A DNA stretch of 61,576 bases from Streptomyces sp. DI166. GTDB taxonomy: Bacteria; Actinomycetota; Actinomycetes; Streptomycetales; Streptomycetaceae. The notes under the pieces are model-generated. The model did not search any database, was not told the origin of the DNA, and saw only the letters and a program-made list of their open reading frames with translations. The DNA is taken from positions 1 through 61,576 of the forward strand of contig NZ_FLSP01000049.1 in assembly GCF_900091315.1 (NCBI RefSeq), in the 5' to 3' direction. A program made the translations under genes and the position numbers. This document shows, piece by piece, positions 44,089 to 53,089 of this stretch (position 1 is its first letter; each line of letters begins with the position of its first letter).

Positions 44089-47000
44089 TCACCAGCGCCA
44101 TGACCGTGACTTACGGTGTGAGATCCGCTGCTTGGTGTGCTTTCCACCGCGCGGTCGCCAGCGGACCAGTGCCCGGCCCGCACCGTAACGGACTCCGGCG
44201 CTGAGCCCCCAGCCGAGGGAGGCCACTCCGCCGCCGTAGATCGCCGCACGGCCGACCGAGCCCCAGGAAGCCTTGCGGTTGCCCAGCTTCTTGGCTGCTC
44301 CGCCCGCGATCATTCCGGCGGCCACAGCGCAGGCGGCTCCCGCCGCCCCCATGGACACCAGCCCGCAACCGATGCCGGCCGCGCCCGCGGCCAGTCCCAC
44401 TCGGTGACGCTTGACCCAACTCTTGGTCTTGCGCCAGGCCTTGCGCCAGCTCCACCTGCCGTCGAGGTCGTAGGCGTTCAGCGGGTCCGCGTAGACGTAG
44501 TCGTAGGCGTTCGCGCTGCCACCGTAGACCGGGTCCGTCGAAAGGAAGCGGCCCGTGGCCGGGTTGTACAGGCGCACGCCCATCAGGGTGAGGCCCGCCG
44601 CTGTTTCACTGGACCGCTGCTTGGCGCCGAGCCAGCCGTACCGGGCCGCCGTCCCGCTCACCCGCTGGTTGCCGTACTCGTCCGTGTCGAGCGCGACGGG
44701 AGCCTTGGCGGTGTCCAGCGGGAGCTGGAGGGCCACGTCGCCGTGGATGTTGGACAGGTGCAGCACCGTGTCGCCGGTCTTCGTGGTGGTCGCGGCGAGA
44801 TCACCGGACGCGGAGTCCACGTTGCGGGTGAGCGCGCCGGTGGCGGTGTTCTCCACGATCCAGCGCGGGTTGTCGCCGTCGCTGTCGTAGTGGTTCAGCT
44901 TGGACGCGGTCTGCGTCCAGTTGCTGCCGCTGCCGGTCTCGACCGTCCAGGAGCGGAAGCGCAGGGCGGAGTCCAGCTGCCAGGTCTGGCGCTTGCCGCC
45001 GGCGGTCTGCTGGTACGCCAGGTCGTTGGCGTAGTAGCCGACCGTGCCCTGCCCCGGAACCGCGGTGGTGCGGCCGAAGGCGTCGTAGGTGTAGCCGGAG
45101 TCGACGATCCGGTCGGCGCTGTCGTAGGTGTGGTTGGTGGTGGTGCCTCCCCCGGTCGGGCAGTCGGCACCCGGAGTGCCGGCCGCGGTGGTCAGGGACT
45201 TGCGGTTGGTGCGCGCGTCGAAGGTGTACGAACGGCGGGTGCACACCGTCTCGGAGGTGTCCTCGACGGTGGTCAGGCGCCCGATCGCGTCGTAGCGGTA
45301 CGTCTGGTCCGACCAGCCCGCGTGGCTCGCGACCTGCCCGTGGACGGACTCGGTCACGGTGTCGGAGTAGACGATCGTGCCGTCGCTGTCGCGCCGGTAG
45401 GTGCGCTCGACGGCGGACCCGGTGGTGTCCTCGGTGAGGGTGAGGGTGTAGCCGCCGGGCAGCTTCTCGGTGGCGACCGAGCCGTCCGCGTCGTAGGTGG
45501 CCCTGAAGGTACCGGCCACCGAGTCGGTGGTACTGGTCGCCAGACCGCGCGGTTCGGCCGTGTGGTCGTAGGTGTAGGTGACGGTCGACGGGACGGTGTC
45601 CGTGACCTTGACCGGGCGGTTCAGCAGGTCGTACTCGGTCGTGGTGGTGCCACCGTCGGCGTCGGTGTAGGAGACCTGCCGACCGAGCTTGTCGAACACC
45701 TTGGTGATGGTGCCGCCGGTGGGCGAGGTGGTCCTCACCGCCTGGCCGTTGGCCGGGTCGTACTCGGTGGTCGACGCGGGGACCGCGGGGCCGACGCCGC
45801 CGGTGACGGCGACCTTGGTCTGCCGGCCCGCGTCGTCGTACGAGGTGGTGGTGGTCCGGGTCACGCCGTTGGCGGTCTCGGTGACCTTGTTCGGGTTGCC
45901 CCACCAGTCGTACTCGGTGACGGTCGTGGGCAGCCCGGTCGGGTTGGAGCCGCCGCCGGTGATCGCGCCGCCCGCCGTGACCGAGCAGACCAGGTCGGCC
46001 CACTCGGGACGCCCGGCGCACGGGCCGGAGCCCGTCGCGGACCAGTAGGTCGTCACGCGCGTGCCCGCGTCGGAGCCGTTGGCGCCGGGCAGGAGCTGCT
46101 TGACGATGCGGCCCTGCGCGTCGTACTCGGTCTTGGTCGTGATGGCCAGACCGCCGGGGTCCTGAATGGTCTGCGCAGGCTGGCCCTTGGCCCAGTCGTA
46201 GACCGTCTGGGTCACTCGGGTCTCGCCGTGGACGGAGGGGTGCTCACGCACCTGGGCACCGACCGTGCTCCTGGTGACCTGGTCCTTGACCTTGGCGGTG
46301 CCGTCGGTCGGCCGGCCGGCGTCGTACTGGTTGACCTTCCAGCTGCGGGCGGTGACCGAAGTGCCGGAGGGCACGAGGGTGGTGGAGCCCTGCTTCAGGT
46401 CGGCGGTCAGGTCGATGCGGCGCAGCGGCCCGAACTCCTCCAGCTCACGGGTGCCGGTGTCGTTGTAGACGGAGCGTGTGGCCAGCAGGTCGGCCCGCTC
46501 GGCGGCGGTGAGCCGGGTGATGCCGAGGTCGGCCTGGGTGTCCTTGTCGGCGTCGGTCAGACCGAGGGCGACGGCGCGGTTGGCGGCGGTCAGCTCACGG
46601 ACCGTGTTGCCGAACCGGTCGTACTCGGTGGTGGTGATGTGCCCGCCGGGGGTGGCGGAGTTGACCTCGCGGCCGGACACCCCGAGGTAGTGCACCTGGG
46701 CCCGCCTGTAGTCGGCCGCCGACAGCGCGTCGCCGGAGTGGGACGCCGGGACCGCGTCGGCCGGAAGGACGGCGGTGGCGTCGGTCGGGGCGTCGAGCTG
46801 GCCCCAGGCCCGCACATCGGCGGCGCCCATCTTGTACGGGGCGCTGGTGCCGGTCAGCGGGACGTCGTAGACGACGCCGGTGGCGGCCGTGCCCTCCTGG
46901 ACGTCGGTGGTGCCCCGCTTCAGTCCGGGCCGGGACGCCCCGAGCAGCATCCCGTCGCCGGCGGTGGCGGCGCCTCCCGCCTTGCCGTAGGTGAAGGTCC

Positions 47001-50000
47001 AGGGCAGTTCACCGGCCGGGGTGAACTTCGTGACCCGGCCCGCGCCGTCGTAGGCGTACTCGGTCTTCAGGGCGGGGCTGATCTGCGGGTTCCAGACCTG
47101 GCGCAGCCGGCCGTCGTTGTCGTACCGGTACACCTGCACGGTCTTCGAGGTGGCCGCGGACGCGCCGGGCTCGGTGGCCCACAGGCGGACCTCCTTCACC
47201 TGGCCGCTGACATCACCGAAGGCGTCCGCGGTGGCCGTGGTGGAGGTCGCGTACCCGAACTCCAGCACCCGGCAGCCCTTCGTGGCGGGGTCCGAGGTGC
47301 AGGCGGCGGCGGTCGCGGCCGACGTGGGCGCGATGATCCGCTTGGGGCGGGCCAGCTTCTTGCCGTCCACCGTCACCGTCTCGGAGACCACGGTGGTCGT
47401 GGTGTTCGACAGCCCGTCCAGCAGGGTGCTGGAGACCTGCCAGGTGGGGGCGGCCGCGTCGGGCTTGGTGAACTCGGTGACCGTGCCCTCGGTGTCGGAG
47501 AGCGTGAAGCTGCCGCTCACGCTGCCCTTGAGGGTCAGGTCCTCCGAGCCCGGCTCGGGCACCCACGCCGTCTTGGCCGCGTTCGCCGTGAAGTGGGTCT
47601 CCTCGCCCTCGGCGTCGACGACGGCGACAGCGGTGTCGGAGATCCTGCGGATGTGGCTGAAGTCCGAGTCCGTCATCTCGGCGGCGGTGCCGGCGACCCA
47701 CTCCTTGCCGAAGATCGGCGCCTGGCCCTCCTGCTTGGCGCCCTTGTCCGGGACGCGCGAGGACGCGGTGCGGGAGACGGACAGGTCGAACGCGGAGGCG
47801 TCGGTGGCCGACAGCGTGTAGTCACCGGTCAGCAGGTTCACGCTGCCCGGCCCGACCTCGTCGCTCGCCGCGCCTTCGGCGTTGCGGTCGACGACCGCGG
47901 TCAGCGGCTCGGTGCTGCCGGAGGCGCCGCCGGGGCCGGTGAAGTCGGCCTTGATCTGCACGGTGCCGTCGGGGTCGACGGTCTCGGCGGCGTTCCACAC
48001 CAGGGGGCTGTTCTTGCCGTTGGTGAGGGGGACCGGCCAGGCATCGACCGGGTCGCCGCCCAAGGTGACGTCCCCGGCCGGGATCCTGGCCCAGTCGTCG
48101 GCCTCGGAGCGGCGCCAGGAGAAGGAGACCTTGTCGTACTTGCCGGGGTCGGCCTCGGCGACCAGCGGCAGTCGGCGTGCGGTGCGCTCCCCGTCGGAGG
48201 GCTGTACGAAGCCGCCGGGTCCGGCGTGGAAGGTGTACTCGATGGCCTCGGACTTGTTGTCCGCCTTGTCCACGGCCCGCACCTGAAGGGTGTGCGTGCC
48301 GTCCTTCGGCGGGGCGACGGAGATGGCCTTGTCGGCGGTGGAGCCGCCGGTGGTGACCTTGGTCCAGGTCACGCCGTCCAGGGACCACTCCAGCCAGTTG
48401 TGGTCGGAGCCGGGCGGGGTGACGGTGAAGGTGCCGGCCTGGCCCGCACCCCTGACCCACTTGTCGGACGGGTAGTCCGTGGAGACGATCTTCGCCGGGG
48501 CGGACGGGGCCTTGGTGTCGACGGTGAAGGTCTTCCAGGCCGACCAGCCGTTGTTGTAGTGGGTCCCGTCGTACGGCGAGGTACGGAACTTGTACGTCTT
48601 GCCGTTGGCCAGCACCCCCGACGGCACGGTCACCGAGGCGACCTGCCCGGAGGGCACGTACTTCGAGACGAGGACGTCACCGACCTGCTTGTCGGTGGCG
48701 CTGTCGTAGATCTGGAAGGTGCCGTTGACCTTGTCACCGTCGGCGTCGACGAAGGTGTCCCGCAGCGTGGGCGTCGTGGTGTTGACCACGTAGGAGCCGC
48801 TGTGGGAGAAGTACGGCGGGCCGGCCTCCTGCTTGGTGCCGGTGCGCGGCCGGTAGTTGTACTTCACCACCAGCTTCGGCGGGTTGGAGGCCGCGTTGGC
48901 GGAGTTGACCCGCTTCCACTGGGCGACCACGGTCTCGCTGGAGGCGCGCAGGCCCATGTGTCCGCGGGCGGCCTTGGCGGAGGCCCACTCCTGCACCAGC
49001 GTGGTGACGTTGGCGTTGATCCAGCCGTCCGGCTGCGAGGTGCAGCCGGGGTTGCCCTTGGTCTCGGTGGAGGTGGCCTTCTTCGCCGTCCAGGCCGGCT
49101 GCGAGGTCCAGCGCGACGAGGTCGAGGCGGCGCCGGTCGACCACACCTCCCACGGGTAGGCCTTGCAGTCGGTGTTGCCCGAGTGGAAGTTCCACAGCGA
49201 CAGCTTGGCGTCGAGGACCAGCGCGTCCTGGATGGGCGTGGTGTTCCAGGAGATGAAGGAGCGGGCCGTGCGCGGGGTGCCGTTGGAGTTCGTGGTGCCG
49301 GGGTTGCCGAGGTCCAGCTCGGTGTCGGCGGACCAGTCGACCGTCTCGCCCTGCTGCACGTAGGTGTCGAAGACGTTCGACAGTGACGAGGTGGACGGGT
49401 CGACGGTCACCGGGTACTGGGTGTCCGGGGCCGCCAGGAACTTCGCGTCCGGGGTGATGACCAGGTCGACGGAGGAACGATTCTTTACGACCTTCAGGCC
49501 GACCTTGGCCCGGTTGGTGTGCTCGCCCGACCGTTTGTCGACCGTCGCGTCCCACATGACCGGCGCCGGCATCACGGCCCGCTTCTTGCTCTTCTTGTCC
49601 GTGAAGAGCAGGCTGCCGTCCTTGAGCTGCTTGACCTTCAGACCCTTGGCCTTCAGCGGCAGCGTGTAGGAGTAGCCCTCCGTGTCGGGACGCTGCTTGA
49701 TCTCGACGAACTGCTCGAAACCGGTACGCGTGGCCTCCACGACCACGTCCGCGCCGGGCACCGCGTTGACGTACTCGGCGCGCGTGCCGTCCAGCTTCGG
49801 CTTCGGCAGCCCACCCTTCCACTGGAGCGTGATCTGCCGGTCACCCTCGCCGAGGGTGACCAGATCGGTGGCCTTCGCCTCGCGCGCCGCCCGCAGGGAC
49901 TTCGCCGGGGTTCCCGACTTGCCCGCGAGACGCAGCCCGCCCGGATGGGCCTTGGGCTCGACCCCGCCCGCGACCTCGCGGAGCTCGACATCGACGTCGG

Positions 50001-50388
50001 TCCACCGGCCGTCCTCCTGGAACCGGACCGGCCCCGCGGCCATCTCCGTGGTCAGACTGCCGTCCTTGTTCACCCAGGTCGTCGAGGTCTCGGTGCGTTC
50101 GCTCAGCGCCTCCACACGGTGACCGGACAGCCGGGCAGCGACTCGGGCCGAGGGGATGTCCTCGGCCTCGCGGACGCCGGGCTTCTTCGGCGCGGCGGCC
50201 TCCGGCTGCTGCCGCTGCCCGGAAAGGTTGCGCGCCACGGCCTCACCCGTGTCGCCGACCAGGAGCGCGGCCTCCGAGACAAGCAGCATGGCGGCGACCA
50301 CAGCGATCTGTGACAGACCCCGTCTGTGGCGTTGGAGGACCGGTTCACAGCCCTCCCAGTCCCGCGGCGGGGGTACGTCGTGGTTCAT
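44089..50388 (-). CDS. Large secreted DNRLRE/RHS-repeat protein (polymorphic-toxin type)
   Basis: This 2099-residue protein has an N-terminal signal or anchor helix (IAVVAAMLLVSEAALLVGDTG, about 28-48), a propeptide-like beta region and a DNRLRE module at about 345-530 (DTYVQQGETVDWSADTELDLG; LWNFHSGNTDCKAYPWEVW). Fibronectin-like stretches follow, then YD/RHS repeats from about 1100 (for example TEYDRFGNTVREL, TTEYDLLNRPVKV, TYTYDHTAEPRGL). The RHS core closes with RLYNPATGRFLSTDPVY and NAYDLDG. A unique tail of about 120 residues has a Gly/Ala-rich hydrophobic part and a very basic end. The core-plus-variable-tail design is that of polymorphic toxins, but the tail shows no known catalytic motif. 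The ATG has AAGGGA about 10 bases upstream. Confidence 0.88.
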   Translation of the reverse strand: MNHDVPPPRDWEGCEPVLQRHRRGLSQIAVVAAMLLVSEAALLVGDTGEAVARNLSGQRQQPEAAAPKKPGVREAEDIPSARVAARLSGHRVEALSERTETSTTWVNKDGSLTTEMAAGPVRFQEDGRWTDVDVELREVAGGVEPKAHPGGLRLAGKSGTPAKSLRAAREAKATDLVTLGEGDRQITLQWKGGLPKPKLDGTRAEYVNAVPGADVVVEATRTGFEQFVEIKQRPDTEGYSYTLPLKAKGLKVKQLKDGSLLFTDKKSKKRAVMPAPVMWDATVDKRSGEHTNRAKVGLKVVKNRSSVDLVITPDAKFLAAPDTQYPVTVDPSTSSLSNVFDTYVQQGETVDWSADTELDLGNPGTTNSNGTPRTARSFISWNTTPIQDALVLDAKLSLWNFHSGNTDCKAYPWEVWSTGAASTSSRWTSQPAWTAKKATSTETKGNPGCTSQPDGWINANVTTLVQEWASAKAARGHMGLRASSETVVAQWKRVNSANAASNPPKLVVKYNYRPRTGTKQEAGPPYFSHSGSYVVNTTTPTLRDTFVDADGDKVNGTFQIYDSATDKQVGDVLVSKYVPSGQVASVTVPSGVLANGKTYKFRTSPYDGTHYNNGWSAWKTFTVDTKAPSAPAKIVSTDYPSDKWVRGAGQAGTFTVTPPGSDHNWLEWSLDGVTWTKVTTGGSTADKAISVAPPKDGTHTLQVRAVDKADNKSEAIEYTFHAGPGGFVQPSDGERTARRLPLVAEADPGKYDKVSFSWRRSEADDWARIPAGDVTLGGDPVDAWPVPLTNGKNSPLVWNAAETVDPDGTVQIKADFTGPGGASGSTEPLTAVVDRNAEGAASDEVGPGSVNLLTGDYTLSATDASAFDLSVSRTASSRVPDKGAKQEGQAPIFGKEWVAGTAAEMTDSDFSHIRRISDTAVAVVDAEGEETHFTANAAKTAWVPEPGSEDLTLKGSVSGSFTLSDTEGTVTEFTKPDAAAPTWQVSSTLLDGLSNTTTTVVSETVTVDGKKLARPKRIIAPTSAATAAACTSDPATKGCRVLEFGYATSTTATADAFGDVSGQVKEVRLWATEPGASAATSKTVQVYRYDNDGRLRQVWNPQISPALKTEYAYDGAGRVTKFTPAGELPWTFTYGKAGGAATAGDGMLLGASRPGLKRGTTDVQEGTAATGVVYDVPLTGTSAPYKMGAADVRAWGQLDAPTDATAVLPADAVPASHSGDALSAADYRRAQVHYLGVSGREVNSATPGGHITTTEYDRFGNTVRELTAANRAVALGLTDADKDTQADLGITRLTAAERADLLATRSVYNDTGTRELEEFGPLRRIDLTADLKQGSTTLVPSGTSVTARSWKVNQYDAGRPTDGTAKVKDQVTRSTVGAQVREHPSVHGETRVTQTVYDWAKGQPAQTIQDPGGLAITTKTEYDAQGRIVKQLLPGANGSDAGTRVTTYWSATGSGPCAGRPEWADLVCSVTAGGAITGGGSNPTGLPTTVTEYDWWGNPNKVTETANGVTRTTTTSYDDAGRQTKVAVTGGVGPAVPASTTEYDPANGQAVRTTSPTGGTITKVFDKLGRQVSYTDADGGTTTTEYDLLNRPVKVTDTVPSTVTYTYDHTAEPRGLATSTTDSVAGTFRATYDADGSVATEKLPGGYTLTLTEDTTGSAVERTYRRDSDGTIVYSDTVTESVHGQVASHAGWSDQTYRYDAIGRLTTVEDTSETVCTRRSYTFDARTNRKSLTTAAGTPGADCPTGGGTTTNHTYDSADRIVDSGYTYDAFGRTTAVPGQGTVGYYANDLAYQQTAGGKRQTWQLDSALRFRSWTVETGSGSNWTQTASKLNHYDSDGDNPRWIVENTATGALTRNVDSASGDLAATTTKTGDTVLHLSNIHGDVALQLPLDTAKAPVALDTDEYGNQRVSGTAARYGWLGAKQRSSETAAGLTLMGVRLYNPATGRFLSTDPVYGGSANAYDYVYADPLNAYDLDGRWSWRKAWRKTKSWVKRHRVGLAAGAAGIGCGLVSMGAAGAACAVAAGMIAGGAAKKLGNRKASWGSVGRAAIYGGGVASLGWGLSAGVRYGAGRALVRWRPRGGKHTKQRISHRKSRSWRW

Positions 50389-50563
50389 CGAACAGGCATC
50401 CCTTGAAGAGTTCAGAACATACGGGCGCCCGATCCGATCACGCTCAAGATCATCAAAAAAGTGAGATCTTCATCGGTCTCCGAAGCAACCTGCCGCCTCT
50501 CTGAATGCTCATGTAGTGGGGGAAGTCTGCCCGCACACGGGACAGACCTGAGAAAGGAGAACA
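50389..50563. promoter_or_regulatory. Divergent promoter region of RHS and histidine-kinase genes
   Basis: This 175-bp, comparatively AT-rich spacer contains an inverted repeat, AAGATC then 13 bases then GATCTT, with an A6 tract inside (about 50447-50471). It could be an operator for the neighbouring response regulator. The kinase ribosome site AAAGGAGA lies at its right end. Confidence 0.4.
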
Positions 50564-51727
50564 GTGTTTCGCCGGGCATACCTGACCACCGCGAACAAGG
50601 TCGCGTTCGCCACCGTCGCCCTCCTGGTCGTCGGCTCGCTCACGCTGGTGGCCGCGGATGTCCTGGCTCAACCCCTGAGCAGAAGAACGCTGATCACCGG
50701 GATCATCCTGCTGCTCCTTCTCCCGGCCGTGCTGCTGGGGCAGTACGCGCCACCGCCCTACCGTCTTCCCTACCGGTGGCGCTGGGTGCTGCTGGGCCTC
50801 CAGACACTGCTCACCTATCTGCCGGTCCTCGTCTTCGAGCACCGCTGGCTGAGCCTGCTGGGCTTCCTGGCCGGCGCCGTCCTGCTCACCGTGCCCCGCC
50901 CGGCCTCCGTGGTGATCGCGCTCGCCGTCGTCGCCAGCGGTCCCGCGCTGGTGCACAGCAGCCTGGTGGAGGCGAACCGCAGCAGCATGAGCGTGCTCGC
51001 GTCCACGCTGATCACGGGGAGCGCCGTGTACGCGGTGGTGCACCTCTCCCTCCTGGCCGCCCGCCTCCAGGCCTCGCAGGCCCAGGCCGCGCGCCTCGCC
51101 GAGTACCGCGAGCGCACCCGCATCGCCCGGAATCTGCACGACCTGATCGGCTCCTCACTGGTGTCCATAGCCGTGCAGAGCGAGAGCGCCCTGCGCCGCA
51201 CCCCGCGCTCCACCCCCGCGTACGAGGCGCTAAGCGAGATCGCCTCGCTCGCCCGGCGGTCCCACAGCGAGGTGCGCAGCATCACCAGTGCGCGCGAGTC
51301 CTCCCAGCTCCACTCGGAACTCGCCCACGCCCAGCGCCTGCTGTCCAGCGCCGGCGTGGTCAGCCGCACCACTCTGCCGCCGCAGCTGACCCTCCCCGGA
51401 GCGGTGAGCGGCTGCCTGAGCGCCGTGCTGCGGGAGGCCGTCAGCAATGTCGTCCAGCACAGCCAAGCGACCCGGTGCGAGATCGAGGTGACGGCTTCGG
51501 ACAGCACGATCCGGCTGTCCGTCGACAACGACGGCCTGCGCTCCGCGGTGCGGGAGACCCGGACGGGCAGTGGTCTGGAGAGCCTGAGGCTGCGCACCCT
51601 GGCCCTGAGCGGCGTCCTGCGTACGGAGGTCAGCGGTGGGCACTTCGTACTGACCGCCGAGCTTCCGCTAGATCCACCCGTGGCGCTCGGCGATACGGAC
51701 CGCGTCCACGAGAGTGCGTGCGTGTAG
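50564..51727 (+). CDS. Sensor histidine kinase, NarL/DesK type
   Basis: This 387-residue membrane kinase starts at a GTG with AAAGGAGA three bases upstream. About five or six membrane helices fill residues 10-170 (for example KVAFATVALLVVGSLTLVAADVL, LITGIILLLLLPAVLLG, WLSLLGFLAGAVLL). The HisKA_3 dimerisation helix has ERTRIARNLHDLIGSSLVS with the phospho-accepting His near residue 193. The ATPase lobe shows LREAVSNVVQHSQAT (N-box) and TGSGLESLRLR (G-box). There is no extracytoplasmic sensor domain, so it probably senses a membrane-embedded signal. Its 3' end overlaps the convergent response-regulator gene by 60 bp. Confidence 0.9.
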   Translation: MFRRAYLTTANKVAFATVALLVVGSLTLVAADVLAQPLSRRTLITGIILLLLLPAVLLGQYAPPPYRLPYRWRWVLLGLQTLLTYLPVLVFEHRWLSLLGFLAGAVLLTVPRPASVVIALAVVASGPALVHSSLVEANRSSMSVLASTLITGSAVYAVVHLSLLAARLQASQAQAARLAEYRERTRIARNLHDLIGSSLVSIAVQSESALRRTPRSTPAYEALSEIASLARRSHSEVRSITSARESSQLHSELAHAQRLLSSAGVVSRTTLPPQLTLPGAVSGCLSAVLREAVSNVVQHSQATRCEIEVTASDSTIRLSVDNDGLRSAVRETRTGSGLESLRLRTLALSGVLRTEVSGGHFVLTAELPLDPPVALGDTDRVHESACV

Positions 51728-52270
51728 CTTGCCCACCGCGGCGGACAGCCGGTTGCGCACCGTGCCCACACTGAAGAACAGTTCCGCCGCGATGGCCCTG
51801 GCGTCCGCCCCGCCCGCGGCCATCCGGAGCATCTCGGCCTCGGCCGGCGTCAGAGGACTCGGCGAGCCCAGTTCCTCGGCCAGCTCGGGCGGCTCGATCA
51901 CCCGCCCTCCGGCGACCGCCGTCCGCACCGCCTCCGCCAGCACGCGGGGCGAGACGCTCTTCAGCAGATAGCCCGACGCGCCCGCGTCCAGGGCGCGACG
52001 GACGTGGCCCGGCCTGTCCAGGGCCGTGAGCATCACGGTGCGGCAGTCCGGCACCCGCCGCGGCAGCTCCCGTGCCAGCGCCAGCCCGTCCATGCCCGGC
52101 AGATCGATGTCGAGCAGTGCGACATCCGGCCGGAGGCGTTCGGCGAGCCGCAGAGCCTCCACCGCGTCGGTCGCCTGGCCCGCGGCCTCGATGCCGAACT
52201 CGCCGTCGAGGAGAGCCACCAGTCCGGCCCTCACCACCTGCATGTCCTCCACAACGAGCACGCTGATCAC
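51668..52270 (-). CDS. NarL/FixJ-family response regulator
   Basis: This 200-residue two-domain regulator has a receiver domain at 1-120 with the acidic pair in VLVVEDMQVVRAG, the phosphorylated Asp in VALLDIDLPGMDGL (about 54), LTALD and the Lys in GYLLKSVS. A LuxR-type helix-turn-helix follows at about 138-195 (LTPAEAEMLRMAAGGADARAIAAELFFSVGTVRNRLS). It is the obvious partner of the adjacent kinase, but the two genes are convergent with overlapping 3' ends instead of forming an operon. The target genes are unknown; the divergent promoter region at 50.4-50.56 kb is one candidate. Confidence 0.92.
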   Translation of the reverse strand: MISVLVVEDMQVVRAGLVALLDGEFGIEAAGQATDAVEALRLAERLRPDVALLDIDLPGMDGLALARELPRRVPDCRTVMLTALDRPGHVRRALDAGASGYLLKSVSPRVLAEAVRTAVAGGRVIEPPELAEELGSPSPLTPAEAEMLRMAAGGADARAIAAELFFSVGTVRNRLSAAVGKLHARTLVDAVRIAERHGWI

Positions 52271-52362
52271 GAATTGAACACTCCGGTCCGCTCACTCCGG
52301 GGGGCACACCCGGTCTCCGGCATTCGGGGCCCGGTCGTGTCCCCTCGCTACCCTCCCCCATC

Positions 52363-52959
52363 ATGGGCCTCGACATAACCGTGATCATCGCCGATCCCTC
52401 CCCGTTCACCCCGTTTCCTCCGCAGAAGCGCCTCTCGCACCTCCGCGCCACCCTGCTCGCGGACGACACCGGCCTGTGGGGTATCGACGCGCCTTGCGTC
52501 GAGGAGGGGTGGGTGTGGCCCGAGGGGGCGAACAGCGACCGCTTCGCGCTGTACGAGTTTCCCGGCACCCTCGGCTCCTACAAACCGCACTTCTGGGCCG
52601 GGGAGCGGTGGGACGAGGTACGGGAGCAGGTGGACCCTCCGCTGCGGGACGATCTGGACGCGTTGCTGGACGGGCTCCTCGGGCCGGAGGACCGCTGCAC
52701 CGATGCGGACCTGTTCGGGGAGCCCAGCCCCGGCGTACTGCTCGCACGGTCACCGGAGCGCGTACGGGAGCTGGCCGCGGTCTGGGAGCGCGTGCGTCCT
52801 CAACTCCACCGGGTGCGGGAGCCGTTCGGCCGGGCATCGTTCCCGGACACCGGCTGGATCACCACCTACGACGAGTTCGCGAGCCTGCTGACGGGCTGGG
52901 GGCACGTCCTGGCCGAAGGGGAACGGCGCGGGTGGTGCGTCGTGGGCCTGAGCGGATAG
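52363..52959 (+). CDS. Hypothetical protein
   Basis: This 198-residue soluble protein starts MGLDITVIIADPSPFTPFPP. It contains several Trp and acidic patches (GVEEGWVWPEG-like segment, FWAGERWDEVREQV, WITTYDEFASLLTGWGHVLAEG). There is no signal, membrane segment or cofactor motif. The C-terminal TTYDEF...GW..VL..G..RGW pattern recalls small conserved Streptomyces proteins of unknown role. The start at 52363 has only a weak ribosome site (TACCCTCCCCC is pyrimidine-rich). It is flanked by the response-regulator gene on one side and a minisatellite on the other. Confidence 0.65.
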   Translation: MGLDITVIIADPSPFTPFPPQKRLSHLRATLLADDTGLWGIDAPCVEEGWVWPEGANSDRFALYEFPGTLGSYKPHFWAGERWDEVREQVDPPLRDDLDALLDGLLGPEDRCTDADLFGEPSPGVLLARSPERVRELAAVWERVRPQLHRVREPFGRASFPDTGWITTYDEFASLLTGWGHVLAEGERRGWCVVGLSG

Positions 52960-53026
52960 AACCCTCCGGGCGAGGCCCCCGTAGAGTCGGCACGCCCCAG
53001 CCCCCAACCCTCAAACCCCCAGCCCT

Positions 53027-53075
53027 CAGCCCACAGCCCACAGCCCACAGCCCACAGCCCACAGCCCACAGCCCA
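53027..53075. repeat. Seven copies of CAGCCCA upstream of a dehydrogenase gene
   Basis: Seven perfect head-to-tail 7-bp units end 14 bases before the GTG of the 2-hydroxyacid dehydrogenase gene, directly next to its ribosome site (GAAAGGA). Degenerate CAGCCCT/CAACCCT units extend the array upstream to about 52998. A length change would alter spacing of upstream promoter elements. Confidence 0.88.
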
Positions 53076-53089
53076 CGAAAGGATCCCCC

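Noticed and set aside
44137..49386. A 1749-residue open frame on the plus strand opposite the RHS gene
   Set aside because: It is the shadow of a GC-rich gene: low-complexity Gly/Val/Arg/Leu translation, no domains, while the minus strand has clear RHS motifs.
53027..53075. CAGCCCA array as a CRISPR
   Set aside because: Units are 7 bp with no spacers and no cas genes.
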